64,000 nt of DNA. It comes from Prevotella melaninogenica. Lineage in GTDB: Bacteria; Bacteroidota; Bacteroidia; Bacteroidales; Bacteroidaceae. Below are positions 1-8,367 of the stretch, piece after piece. The stretch lies in contig NZ_CP072359.1 of the NCBI RefSeq assembly GCF_018128065.1, forward strand, positions 496,001 to 560,000, in the 5' to 3' direction. Each line of letters starts with the position of its first letter. The stretch's first letter is position 1. The notes below the pieces were generated by a model that did no database searches, was not told where the DNA came from, and saw only the letters and a program-made list of their open reading frames with translations. The position numbers and the translations under genes are program-made.

Positions 1-44
1 TTTACAGTATGGTCTGCTAGATAATTATACTAAAATGGTATTTT

Positions 45-165
45 CCTTTTCTTGTCGCAAATATACAAATATATATTGTTTATAACAAGAAAATAGTTAT
101 TTTATTTTCAAAAATTTGTATTTCCTTAGTATTTTTACTATATTTGCTGTATTATTTACTATATA
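45..165. promoter_or_regulatory. Bidirectional promoter region, copy 1
   Basis: A Bacteroidetes-type promoter reads rightward: TTTG at 115-118, 20 nt, TATATTTG at 139-146. On the other strand CAAATATA near 58-65 gives a leftward -7 element TATATTTG. The whole stretch resembles 8235-8355, with the same order of A/T blocks, so the two look like copies of one divergent promoter. The leftward gene is outside the window. The rightward transcript would begin near 153. Confidence 0.6.
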
Positions 166-317
166 TAACTCGTTGACGGAATTAAATTAAAGCATAAATT
201 AATATGCAAGAAAAGTTGCATATAAAAGATGTTTTGTAACTTAGTAATAACCAACACACTAAGTTCAATAATCCGTATGCACAACTTATATGCGAATTTC
301 GCAAAAATCCTTAATAT

Positions 318-662
318 ATGCAATTCTTTTCAAAAGACTTGGTAAACTCGGCCTTAATTCCGCCAACGGGTCAGGGTATGTTTGAAGGTGTAGTATCCGA
401 TAACTTCGATAAACGTATCGACCAAAAGATTTTCCATGCTGAGATTGTGGTGGATAGTGCTAAGGTATCTGCAGAAACAAAGACCTACGAATCAATTCCC
501 ACGATTGCAGACTTTACAAACGAAGATGGATCCGATAATCTCAAAGAGACCATCGAAGTCAACTATCGCAAGGTGAAGCAAGAGATACTATCGCTTGTGG
601 AAACAGAGATTCAAAGGATAAAGAATACCCCTGTCTTATCCCATCTCTTTCCAGACAAGTAG
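318..662 (+). CDS. Hypothetical protein, 114 aa
   Basis: I do not recognise a family. The product is soluble, acidic and has no signal peptide or membrane segment. The C-terminal third is rich in charged and aliphatic residues (from KETIEVNYRKVKQEIL onward) and could form an amphipathic helix or coiled coil. A promoter at 115-146 points at it with a leader of about 165 nt. The leader holds an 11-codon ORF at 203-238 that weakly resembles the first residues of the gene at 8368. This ORF could be the remnant of a longer gene. Coding status is uncertain. Confidence 0.4.
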   Translation: MQFFSKDLVNSALIPPTGQGMFEGVVSDNFDKRIDQKIFHAEIVVDSAKVSAETKTYESIPTIADFTNEDGSDNLKETIEVNYRKVKQEILSLVETEIQRIKNTPVLSHLFPDK

Positions 663-729
663 CGCAAGCACAGATATAGCGTTGTGGATGTGGTGTGGTA
701 ATTAAAGAACAGAGTTATACTCACAAGTA

Positions 730-1312
730 AATTCTTATGATAGTTGTCAGTACTAACAAACTATGGCTGTAACAAATCGTTTTTCAATTTAGTCGTTTTA
801 GGTGAGTGAGAAGTGTAAGATTGTACAGCTCGATATGGTTGGTGGAATGAAAAACGGGTATGGTGTATTTCCTAACTGATAAGATAGCCATAGTTTTTCA
901 ATTTATCGGTATAAATAAATTTGGCTTTGAAGAGGAAAGAGCTTTTAAGTATTACCGACAAAGTACGATTGGTACTCTGCCTACATTGAAGGCAACTACA
1001 TGATTTATTTCTCTATCTTACAGCGATAGGCGGTTGTTTGATTTTACTTGCTATCTGTAAAATCCTTTTAAGCAAAGTGGTAACTGAAATTTCCAATACT
1101 CGTGCCATACTACAAATACCCAGCTCTTCTTTGGTCAGTTGAATGATTTCAGAATCAGTGTTAGGAAAATAGGCTTTGTCGGTGTAGCCAGTAATAACAC
1201 GTTTCTGGCAATGTTTGCATTAGTAGCATTGTTTGCCATTGCGTTTCTTCTCATTTTTGATCATTTCCATTGAACAGCAATGTGGACATACTAACATGGA
1301 TATTGCCCTCTT
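730..1312 (-). pseudogene. Degraded IS1-family transposase
   Basis: Conceptual translation on the minus strand gives a zinc-ribbon start (CPHCCSMEMIKNEKKRNGKQ, then CxxC) interrupted by an in-frame TAA. It continues with residues typical of Bacteroidetes IS1 transposases (ITGYTDKAYFPNTDSEIIQL; KEELGICSMARVLEIS). Downstream, after stops and frame changes, come FIYTDKLKNYGYLIS and LTHLKRLN, matching the catalytic and C-terminal part of IS1 InsAB'. The copy has several stops and no intact frame, so it is inactive. No clear terminal repeats could be delimited. It sits directly downstream of the peptide export genes, a typical place for decay. Confidence 0.75.
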
Positions 1313-1341
1313 TCATCGCTTTATTACAATTAAAAAGGAAG

Positions 1342-1821
1342 TTACTGGACATTTATAATTCGCCCTATAATCCTTTGAAGTATACTTTCATTGCTTATTA
1401 ATATAGATGCTGCACCAGTCATTCTGCTGATAATTTTATACTTGCAATCCGTTATCCTTACCTGCGCCATAAACACGCTGCCTTCTGCTGTTTGCCAAGG
1501 TGTATGTGATGTGGATGTTATGATACCATGGGCTGCTCCGTATGTTTCTGCATCGTAACCCTCAATTTCGATGCTTACCGTCATTCCTCTCGTTATCGTA
1601 TTCACGTATTTATAGGGAATGTCTATTGTGCCTTGACGGGCATTTGTCATCTGTACCTTTGCACTGATGGTTTCGGGACAAGGTATAAAGTATGCACCTG
1701 CCAGTAGCCCCAATACCACAATGGTGATGATCGTGATGCCATAACGGACAATCCTTGATGGTATCTCTCCAATGATATGCCTTACCTTTTCGCTACGGAG
1801 TTCTATCTTGTCGTCTGCCAT
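1342..1821 (-). CDS. Short HlyD-like membrane-fusion protein of a peptide exporter
   Basis: This 159-aa protein has a cytoplasmic N-terminus, one transmembrane helix at about residues 26-48, and a periplasmic part containing a beta-rich stretch (ARQGTIDIPYKYVNTITRGM) like the lipoyl/barrel-sandwich region of HlyD adaptors. Ordinary HlyD partners are 350-450 aa, so this is compact and lacks the long coiled-coil hairpin. Short HlyD-type partners do occur beside peptidase-containing ABC exporters in Bacteroidetes (family knowledge). It starts 19 nt after the exporter gene ends, so the two should be co-transcribed and form one secretion unit. Natural compact form and truncation cannot be told apart here. 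Confidence 0.7.
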   Translation of the reverse strand: MADDKIELRSEKVRHIIGEIPSRIVRYGITIITIVVLGLLAGAYFIPCPETISAKVQMTNARQGTIDIPYKYVNTITRGMTVSIEIEGYDAETYGAAHGIITSTSHTPWQTAEGSVFMAQVRITDCKYKIISRMTGAASILISNESILQRIIGRIINVQ

Positions 1822-1840
1822 AATCTTCCTTTTTCTGCTG

Positions 1841-4056
1841 TTAGTTGCCCAATTCCAATTGATTCTTCACAAGGTTATAATATGCGCCTCTCTTTGCTGT
1901 GAGTACTTCGTGGTTGCCGATTTCTACCACCTTGCCTTTATCCAATACCACTATTTGGTCGGCATTCTTCACCGTACTTAGGCGGTGTGCCACGATAACT
2001 ACTGTCTTGCCTTTGTAGAACTCGTCCAAATGTTCCACTATCATGCGCTCATTATTGGCATCGAGCGAGTTGGTGGCTTCGTCAAGGAAAATATAGTCGG
2101 GGTTCTTATAGACGGCTCTCGCTATCAATATACGTTGTTTCTGCCCTTGGCTCAATCCCACACCATCGCGACCAATCTTTGTGTTGTATTTTAAGGGCAG
2201 CCCCATCACATAATCGTGAATACAGGCTATCTCGGCAGCTTTCTGTAACCGCTGCTTGTCTATCTCGCCATCATCGACGGCAATGTTACGTGCTATCGAC
2301 TCCGCAAAGATTACTCCGTCCTGCATCACCACCCCACACTGCCTGCGCCACCACTTCTTGTTGAGTGTGTTTACATCCGTTCCTCCAATGGTGATTTGTC
2401 CGCCCAATACGGGATAATAGCCTAACATCAGTTTGATAAGAGTAGTTTTACCGCTGCCCGATGCGCCCACAATAGCTGTTACCTTGCCTTTGGGGATTGT
2501 AAGGCTCACATCATCAATGATAGTTTTCAGTGCATGAGGGTCATACTTGAAGTTTACGTTTTCAAGGTCTATGCCTTGATTTTCTTCTTTCAGTGCCATT
2601 TCCAATCCTTGCTTTCCGTTCTCATCGTCCATGCGGTGTATCTCATTGATACGCTCAAGGCTTATTTTTACATCCTGCACCGAATAGAAGAAATTCATCA
2701 GTTGTTCTACGGGAGAGTTGAGTTGTCCGATGATGTATTGTACGGCGAGCATCATACCCAGTGTAAGCTGTCCGTGAATCACGGCTGTTGCTGCCACCAC
2801 CGTGATGACGATGTTCTTCAGCTCGTTGATGCAGATGCTGCCCGCCTCCTGTGTCTGCTGGAGCTTCAGCGATTTCATCTGCACCCTGAAGAGGTCGGCC
2901 TGCACGTCCTCCCATTCCCAGCGACGTCGTTGCTCACAGTCCTGTAGCTTTATTTCCTGCATGGAAGTGATGAATTCATAGGTCTTGTTATTATTGATAG
3001 CCTGTTGTTCGAATAATTCATAGTCCAACACCTTTCTTCGTCTCAGGAAGAGCATCAACCATCCACCATATAAAAGGCTCCCCAAAAGGAAAATAAGGAA
3101 TATTTGCCAATTATATGATAGCAATACAATACTGAATACGACGAATGTAAATATGGAAAAGGTGACATTCAGTGTCTGCTGTGTAAGGAAACTGTTAACG
3201 CGACTGTGGTCGTTCATTCTTTGCATGAGATCACCCATCATCTTTGTGTCGAAAAATGACATAGGTAACTTAAGCAATTTGATGAAGAAGTCGCTCACCA
3301 GCGAAATGTTTATCCGAATAGAGATCTGTAACAGCAACCAACGGCGAATAAAGTCAATAGCTGTACGGCTGAAGGTGAGCATTAGTTGTCCCAGGAGTAT
3401 CAACCAAATAAAACCAATGTCTTGGTTCTTGATGCCTACATCCACGATCGATTGGGTAAGGAAAGGTAGAATGAGCTGTAGTAGACTACCTACGAGTAGA
3501 CCTAGGACAATCTGCCCGAAGTAACGGCGGTACTTTTTAATATAACCAAAGAGAAACTTGAAAGAGCGTTGCCCATTCTGATTATCTTTTTGAAACGGAT
3601 TGGCATAGAATTTTGAAGTGGGTTCTAAAAACATTGCAATACCTTTTTCTTCGCTACCAGAACAGGTACTTATCCAATGCTTCTTGAATTCTTCTATATT
3701 GTATTCTACAAGTCCCTTACTTGGGTCAGCTATGTAGAAAGTTTTTCCTTTCTTAACTTTGTAGAGTACAACAAAGTGGTTTTGATTCCAGTGGAGGATG
3801 CAGGGAGAGGATATGTCTTTTATCTCCTCAACATTTATCTTACCGCATTCACAATCAAACCCCAACGCATATGCTGTGTTCCTGATGCTTAGCATGGATA
3901 CGCCTTCTATTGTTGGACGGCACATCTTAGACAGGTAATTTGCAGAATATTTTTTTTATAATACTTGCATATCATTTCTAAGCATGCTACTCCACACTGC
4001 ATAGTATCATGTTGCAATTGATTTGGAAATTTATAACTTTTATTTAACAATGCCAT
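1841..4056 (-). CDS. C39-peptidase bacteriocin-type ABC exporter (PCAT), frameshifted near its N-terminus
   Basis: PCAT exporters cut a Gly-Gly leader and export the core peptide. The continuous frame covers 1841-3925 (694 aa): the back half of a C39 domain with its His (ILHWNQNHFVVLY) and Asp (FYIADPSKG), an ABC membrane domain, then an ATPase with Walker A GASGSGKT (about residue 488), signature LSQGQ and Walker B FLDE. The missing front lies one frame away at 3907-4056. It starts at an ATG overlapping the preceding gene by 17 bp and carries the catalytic Cys motif MQCGVACLEM. The two frames meet at a run of eight T (3950-3957). One more base would join YYKK to YSANYLSKMCRPT and give about 738 aa, the normal family length. 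The frameshift is either real inactivation or a homopolymer error. Confidence 0.85.
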
Positions 4057-6334
4057 CCTCATCGTCAATATTGTGAATCTTTTGCCTCAATGTTTGAGCT
4101 TTATGTCCTTTATTGAGGCTAAGCGAAACTTGTATATACACCATATTGGCTTTATCGGCATTCCACGATATGATGCTTTTGGTAAATTTGCTATTAGCAT
4201 AATTCCTTTCGGAAAGCTTAATCTTACTTCTAAATGGATCCCATATCCCTGCGGTAAACATCCATTGTTTAAGGTGATAAGATGTAGAGAAATAGACAGC
4301 ATCTTCTTGTGCTAAGTAAAGATTACCTCTAAATTCCTTACGGTTATTAATAATACCAAAATTCATACTCCAGTTCTTTGTTAAGTTCAAGTTACCCTCT
4401 ACGTAGTAGTTCCATATTTTCTTCGAGTAGTCGAGATTGTCTTTCTGAAATAAAGTTTTTGAAAAAGCGCAGGATCCCGATAATGTTAATCGATCTTTAA
4501 TAACTTCATAATTGAGAAAGGTACTTAGGGTATGAACTCGACTTTTATTATATTTATCCGTAACATAATAAATAGCACAATCATCAATATAGCTGTTCGG
4601 GGCAAAAGGATGGCGGCTGAACCTATACGAATAAGCTAGCTGAAAATATAATCTGCTGATATTGTAGGTGACATCAAGTCTATTATTATATTCTATGTAA
4701 GGACGTAAGTCAGGATTGCCCTTTTCTATCTCTATGGAATTCAACTTTCTTGTGATATTTGCCATATCTGTCAACTCTGGTATATGGGGAATAAGTTCTG
4801 TATTTAAAGAGAAAGTCAAATTATTGATTGGAGCATATGAAAATTTAATCATGGGGCGCATGAATCTTTTCGTATAGGAGATACTGTCCTTGTTATAGCT
4901 AACAATATTCCCTCCAAGTCCAATCTGATAACTTAGTTTCTTATAGCGACCAAGCAATTGTACATAACTAAACATGTCATAGCTGTCAGAATGGTCTTTC
5001 TTCATTATATCTTGGCTATAGTTGTTATTTGTTTTGGCATAATTTATCCTTACTCCTATAGAAAGATTATTCATGTCATTTATCTTATGTTCGTACAAGA
5101 GTTCCGGAATAAACGATAGACGCTTACCACGCACACCATACTGATTGTTAAATGAAATCATGGAAAACTGGTCCCTCTCCATAAAATTATATCTATAATT
5201 ACTGGTTCTGTATGTTGTTAACAAGTCAAATATCAGATTATCCTTTTTCGAAATCTTTTGGAATGCATATATGTCAAATGAATATAAATTTGATTTGTAC
5301 GTGGGTGTCAAAGCGGTGTTACTTATGAAATTATTGAATGAGTACACTTTCTGTAAGGTTTCATCTTTGTCATTATTGTAGAATTCTGTGTTGAAATTAA
5401 CGTTCAAAAGAAGTGATTTAGCAACATGACTATACACACCTTTAAGACTATGTTGCCGATAACTATAAACCGAGTTGTCGCCTTCTTTTATCTGTAAGAG
5501 CGAAAGCGGATCGGATACAAGCCTTGTGTCAATTCTGTTCTTGGTATAATGCCTGAGCTTATTGCTATAAATAAACGTGATTTGATCCTTTACGTTATTA
5601 AGTTTCAGAAAGATGTTATTTTCACTTGATAAAGTCGTGACAGCATCCATTGTTTTGAATCCAAATCCATAACCTTTTACCCCTTCCTTAGTCTTGACAT
5701 TAAGGATTCCACCAAAATTTTGAGTAGCATATCTAACGCCAGGATTATCTATAAACTCTATCGACTTTATTTGGTTGGGTAAAATTGCAAGATATTCATC
5801 AGCAGTAGCTGGCATGCCATTTATTTGATAGGCGACGCTTTTTCCATCAAACATTGTAATTCCCATTGACTCTTTGGAAATAATAGCATTAGGCAAATGG
5901 AGCTTATTAAGTACCCCCCATACATTGTTAGTACTTTCCCTAAGCTCTTTATTTGGATATATTATTAATCTATCCACCATTTTCTTATATCTTGAAGCTT
6001 TGATAACAACCTCTTTAAGCACTTGTGTCTCCTCTTCTAACATGACATTTACAGAGTCCTGTCCATCATATAGCCATGTTTTAGTTTTATAACCGATAGA
6101 GGAAAATGTTAATGTATTCCCTTTGGTAAGGTTGTTAATGGTGAACTCTCCATTTTCATCTGTTGTCGTCCCCCCAATAGGTCTATTGTTATTCTGTACA
6201 TATATTAAAATATTTACGAAAGGTATTGTTGCTTGTTTTGCATTTATTACTCTACCTTTAAGTCCTTCACCAAAAGATGTAAATGATATAGTCCCAAAAA
6301 GAATTAGCAGAAGATACCTCATATATATATGCAT
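4040..6334 (-). CDS. Outer-membrane beta-barrel protein with CarboxypepD-like N-domain (TonB-receptor-like)
   Basis: About 764 aa from the ATG at 6334 (a second ATG is at 6322). A signal peptide (MRYLLLILFGTISFTSFGEG) is followed by a carboxypeptidase-regulatory-like domain (GLKGRVINAKQATIPFVNIL), a plug-like segment (SIEFIDNPGVRYATQNFGGI) and a long aromatic-rich barrel of the outer-membrane protein beta-barrel family. It lies between the maturase and the exporter, so it may carry the peptide across the outer membrane or act as receptor or immunity. That role is inference. The frame is open upstream into the SPASM end of the maturase with no stop, so the signal peptide is internal if translation does not restart. 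The TTTAATG context at 6332-6338 suggests a TA-ATG stop-start in an intact locus. Confidence 0.8.
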   Translation of the reverse strand: MHIYMRYLLLILFGTISFTSFGEGLKGRVINAKQATIPFVNILIYVQNNNRPIGGTTTDENGEFTINNLTKGNTLTFSSIGYKTKTWLYDGQDSVNVMLEEETQVLKEVVIKASRYKKMVDRLIIYPNKELRESTNNVWGVLNKLHLPNAIISKESMGITMFDGKSVAYQINGMPATADEYLAILPNQIKSIEFIDNPGVRYATQNFGGILNVKTKEGVKGYGFGFKTMDAVTTLSSENNIFLKLNNVKDQITFIYSNKLRHYTKNRIDTRLVSDPLSLLQIKEGDNSVYSYRQHSLKGVYSHVAKSLLLNVNFNTEFYNNDKDETLQKVYSFNNFISNTALTPTYKSNLYSFDIYAFQKISKKDNLIFDLLTTYRTSNYRYNFMERDQFSMISFNNQYGVRGKRLSFIPELLYEHKINDMNNLSIGVRINYAKTNNNYSQDIMKKDHSDSYDMFSYVQLLGRYKKLSYQIGLGGNIVSYNKDSISYTKRFMRPMIKFSYAPINNLTFSLNTELIPHIPELTDMANITRKLNSIEIEKGNPDLRPYIEYNNRLDVTYNISRLYFQLAYSYRFSRHPFAPNSYIDDCAIYYVTDKYNKSRVHTLSTFLNYEVIKDRLTLSGSCAFSKTLFQKDNLDYSKKIWNYYVEGNLNLTKNWSMNFGIINNRKEFRGNLYLAQEDAVYFSTSYHLKQWMFTAGIWDPFRSKIKLSERNYANSKFTKSIISWNADKANMVYIQVSLSLNKGHKAQTLRQKIHNIDDEDGIVK

Positions 6335-7923
6335 TAAATTATTGATAAAAAGATAAAGACACCTAATCTTATTTAGCTCTTTTTTTGAGACTATTGAATT
6401 ATTCAATAACTCAATAATATAGTCAACTTTTGAATAACCTTCTTTCAATACACAAAACTCTTTCGGTTCATCTAATAGAGACTGCGAACAACGTTTAGAA
6501 CAGACAGGAAGCATATCACAATTTATGCATCGTTCAGGAATTTGTAAATTCATCCTGTTCATTAATTTAGTGTAGTCCCATATTATTACACCATCTTCTC
6601 TAAGAAATCCGCAAGAATTAGCTTCATTAAATTTTCGAGCTGTACACTTATAAACACGACCATCATAATTGATCACAACTTCATTTAGATTGTCGGCATA
6701 ACAACTGCAAAGTTTATATTTCAAGTCAAGATATGTACATACAAATCCTCTTGTTTGACATTCCTTTACAAAGTTATTTATTATGCAATCGTCTATTTTC
6801 TTTTCATTCACTTGCCATACTTTATGTACGGCAATTGTTGCTCTTTGTGGATCCAAGAAAGGCTCTATATCAGATACCATTGATTGCAATCCTACACTTG
6901 TCTGTGGAGAAACATTTATGCGCAATACTAACTCATAATCAGAAAGATGCTCTTTTATTAAAGATAAGATTCTAAGATTCTGTCATATGAACCAATTGCT
7001 TTCTTATCTTTGTACTTTCTTATTGTATTGTGAATATTTCTACATCCATCAAGAGTTATCTGGAATGTAGAATGGTATCCTTTTATTGCATCTACAAAAT
7101 CTTTTGTTAATAGTGTAGAGTTTGTGGTAAAGTTTATGGTTATTTTAAACCCTTTAATGCTAGCAATAGGGTTTATTAGGGATAATATATGCAGAATCTT
7201 CTCTTTATACAATAAAGGTTCTCCTCCGAAAAAGCTCAAAGTCAACAACTCAAAGGGTGCTTTGTCATATTTTAACTTTATGTGCTTTATAATAGAAGAG
7301 ATTGTATCTTCTCCTATCACAGAATTATCAATATGGTTTTCATAACAGTACCAACATCTTAAATTACAATCCATGGTCATATTGATAATCATGTGATAAG
7401 TTTTGCCCGAGAATTTCCTATCCATAACATCGCTAATATAAGTTGCTTTTTCATCAAAGAAATCAGGTATAAGCATACCTTTTTTACACAGATCATAGAA
7501 TAGTTGGGGTTGTTCTTTCTCTAATTTTTCAAAATTCTCCATTAAAAGAAACTTATTTATATCTCTTTTATGGTTCTTCCGGAATTTGGAGTGATATCAT
7601 TTAATATCTGATTATCAATAACTTTTGTGAGTTCTATTCTTCCAAATCCCTTTGTTTACTGAATATTAAAGAATATAAAGTGCTAAAATAAAGGCTACAA
7701 AATCTATACTTATCTTACATGGGCTATCCACACCACAAAAAGCTTATATTTAAGGGTTTACAATACTTTTTTATCAACAAGGGAGCCTGAAAAGTATAAT
7801 ACCATCACTCCAAATTCCGGAAGACCCTCTTTTATTGGTAATTAAAAAGGATACAGTATAGGCATTGAAGATAATACACGATTCTCCTTGTTCTATATAA
7901 TGATTATATTTACTGATATTCAT
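6325..7923 (-). pseudogene. Radical SAM/SPASM peptide maturase, interrupted by MITE and frameshift
   Basis: The protein starts MNISKYNHYIEQGESCIIFN at 7923 and is interrupted after TNKR by a 256-bp element. It resumes and carries the radical SAM cluster motif CNLRCWYC (CxxxCxxC) and the segment LSFFGGEPLLY. At about 6970 it shifts frame (DRILES joins LSLIKEHLSDYELVL if one T is added). The rest carries SPASM cysteines (CSCYA, YKCTAR, CINCDMLPVCSKRCSQ). Reconstructed length is about 440 aa, normal for peptide maturases that install thioether or C-C crosslinks. Its position directly after the Cys-rich precursor supports the pairing. As sequenced it cannot make a full enzyme. Confidence 0.85.
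7572..7827. mobile_element. 256-bp MITE with 24-bp inverted ends (ISL3-like) inside the maturase gene
   Basis: The ends are GGTTCTTCCGGAATTTGGAG at 7572 and its inverse at 7804-7827, identical over 24 bp except at position 3. It is flanked by 8-bp direct repeats TCTTTTAT at 7564-7571 and 7828-7835. The interior has no transposase. End sequence style and 8-bp duplications fit ISL3-family elements, so it is probably a non-autonomous derivative moved in trans (inference). Removing the element plus one repeat (264 bp) rejoins the maturase frame as ITNKR-DINKFLLMENF with no other change. The insertion therefore looks recent relative to gene decay. Confidence 0.85.
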
Positions 7924-7934
7924 ATTTAAATAAT

Positions 7935-7969
7935 TTTGATAAGTGCAAGATTTCCTTGCACTTATCAAA
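7935..7969 (-). terminator. 15-bp hairpin between precursor and maturase (attenuator-like)
   Basis: TTTGATAAGTGCAAG pairs perfectly with CTTGCACTTATCAAA around a 5-nt loop. It lies 13 nt after the precursor stop and 11 nt before the maturase start. Only a weak A/T tail follows on the minus strand, so partial termination or 3'-end protection of a small precursor mRNA fits better than full termination. This would let the precursor be made in excess over its enzymes. Confidence 0.65.
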
Positions 7970-7982
7970 TTAATACTTCTGC

Positions 7983-8153
7983 TTATTTACAGTTACAATT
8001 GTCTAAGAATGTGTTTTCAATAGACGAATCCTGTCTTGTGCATGAGCAATTATCCAAGAATGGAGATTCGATTTCTGTCCGATTGGATAATCCTCCGAGC
8101 GTTTCAGAGAGTAAGTCATCACTAAGAATTGTGATTTTATTAATCTTCTTCAT
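7983..8153 (-). CDS. RiPP precursor peptide, GG-leader, two-repeat Cys-x-Cys core
   Basis: 56 aa starting MKKINKITILSDDLLSETLG at 8153. The first 21 residues fit the GG-Bacteroidales leader style (MKKINK start, acidic/Leu patch, ending LGG), the substrate for C39-peptidase exporters. The 35-residue core holds two near-repeats, ESPFLDNCSC (residues 29-38) and ENTFLDNCNC (residues 46-55), followed by a final Lys. The four Cys in CxC pairs beside Asp-Asn are obvious candidates for crosslinking by the adjacent radical SAM/SPASM enzyme. The gene is small and on the opposite strand to the next gene. A TATATTTG promoter lies about 95 nt upstream. The structure and activity of the product are unknown. 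Confidence 0.88.
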   Translation of the reverse strand: MKKINKITILSDDLLSETLGGLSNRTEIESPFLDNCSCTRQDSSIENTFLDNCNCK

Positions 8154-8247
8154 AATTTTGATGTTTAATTTGCCTTCTTTTAGCTTCCGGCATTGCTTTG
8201 TAATGTCTGTTCAATAATATTGTCGACAAATTATCTTCTTGGCACTG

Positions 8248-8280
8248 CAAATATACATATACATATTGTTTAAAAACAAG
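8248..8280 (-). promoter_or_regulatory. Promoter of the peptide precursor
   Basis: On the minus strand TTG (8279-8277) is followed by 21 nt and TATATTTG (8255-8248), matching the Bacteroidetes -33/-7 pattern. The transcript would start near 8241, giving a leader of about 88 nt before the precursor ATG at 8153. It is paired with the opposite promoter at 8305-8336, so both genes sit on one control region. Confidence 0.65.
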
Positions 8281-8304
8281 AAAAATAGTTTTTTTTCCCC
8301 AGAA

Positions 8305-8336
8305 TTTGTATTTTCTTAGTATTTTAGCTATATTTG
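8305..8336 (+). promoter_or_regulatory. Promoter of the oxoamine synthase-TetR operon
   Basis: TTTG at 8305-8308, exactly 20 nt, then TATATTTG at 8329-8336. Transcription would start near 8343, 25 nt before the ATG at 8368. It has the same spacing and nearly the same sequence as the promoter at 115-146. Confidence 0.7.
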
Positions 8337-8367
8337 TAGCATTATTTACTACCTATACATTGTTTAT

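Noticed and set aside
7936..8217. 93-codon plus-strand frame over the peptide precursor
   Set aside because: The minus strand there encodes the GG-leader peptide with repeated core and has a promoter; the plus frame is its shadow.
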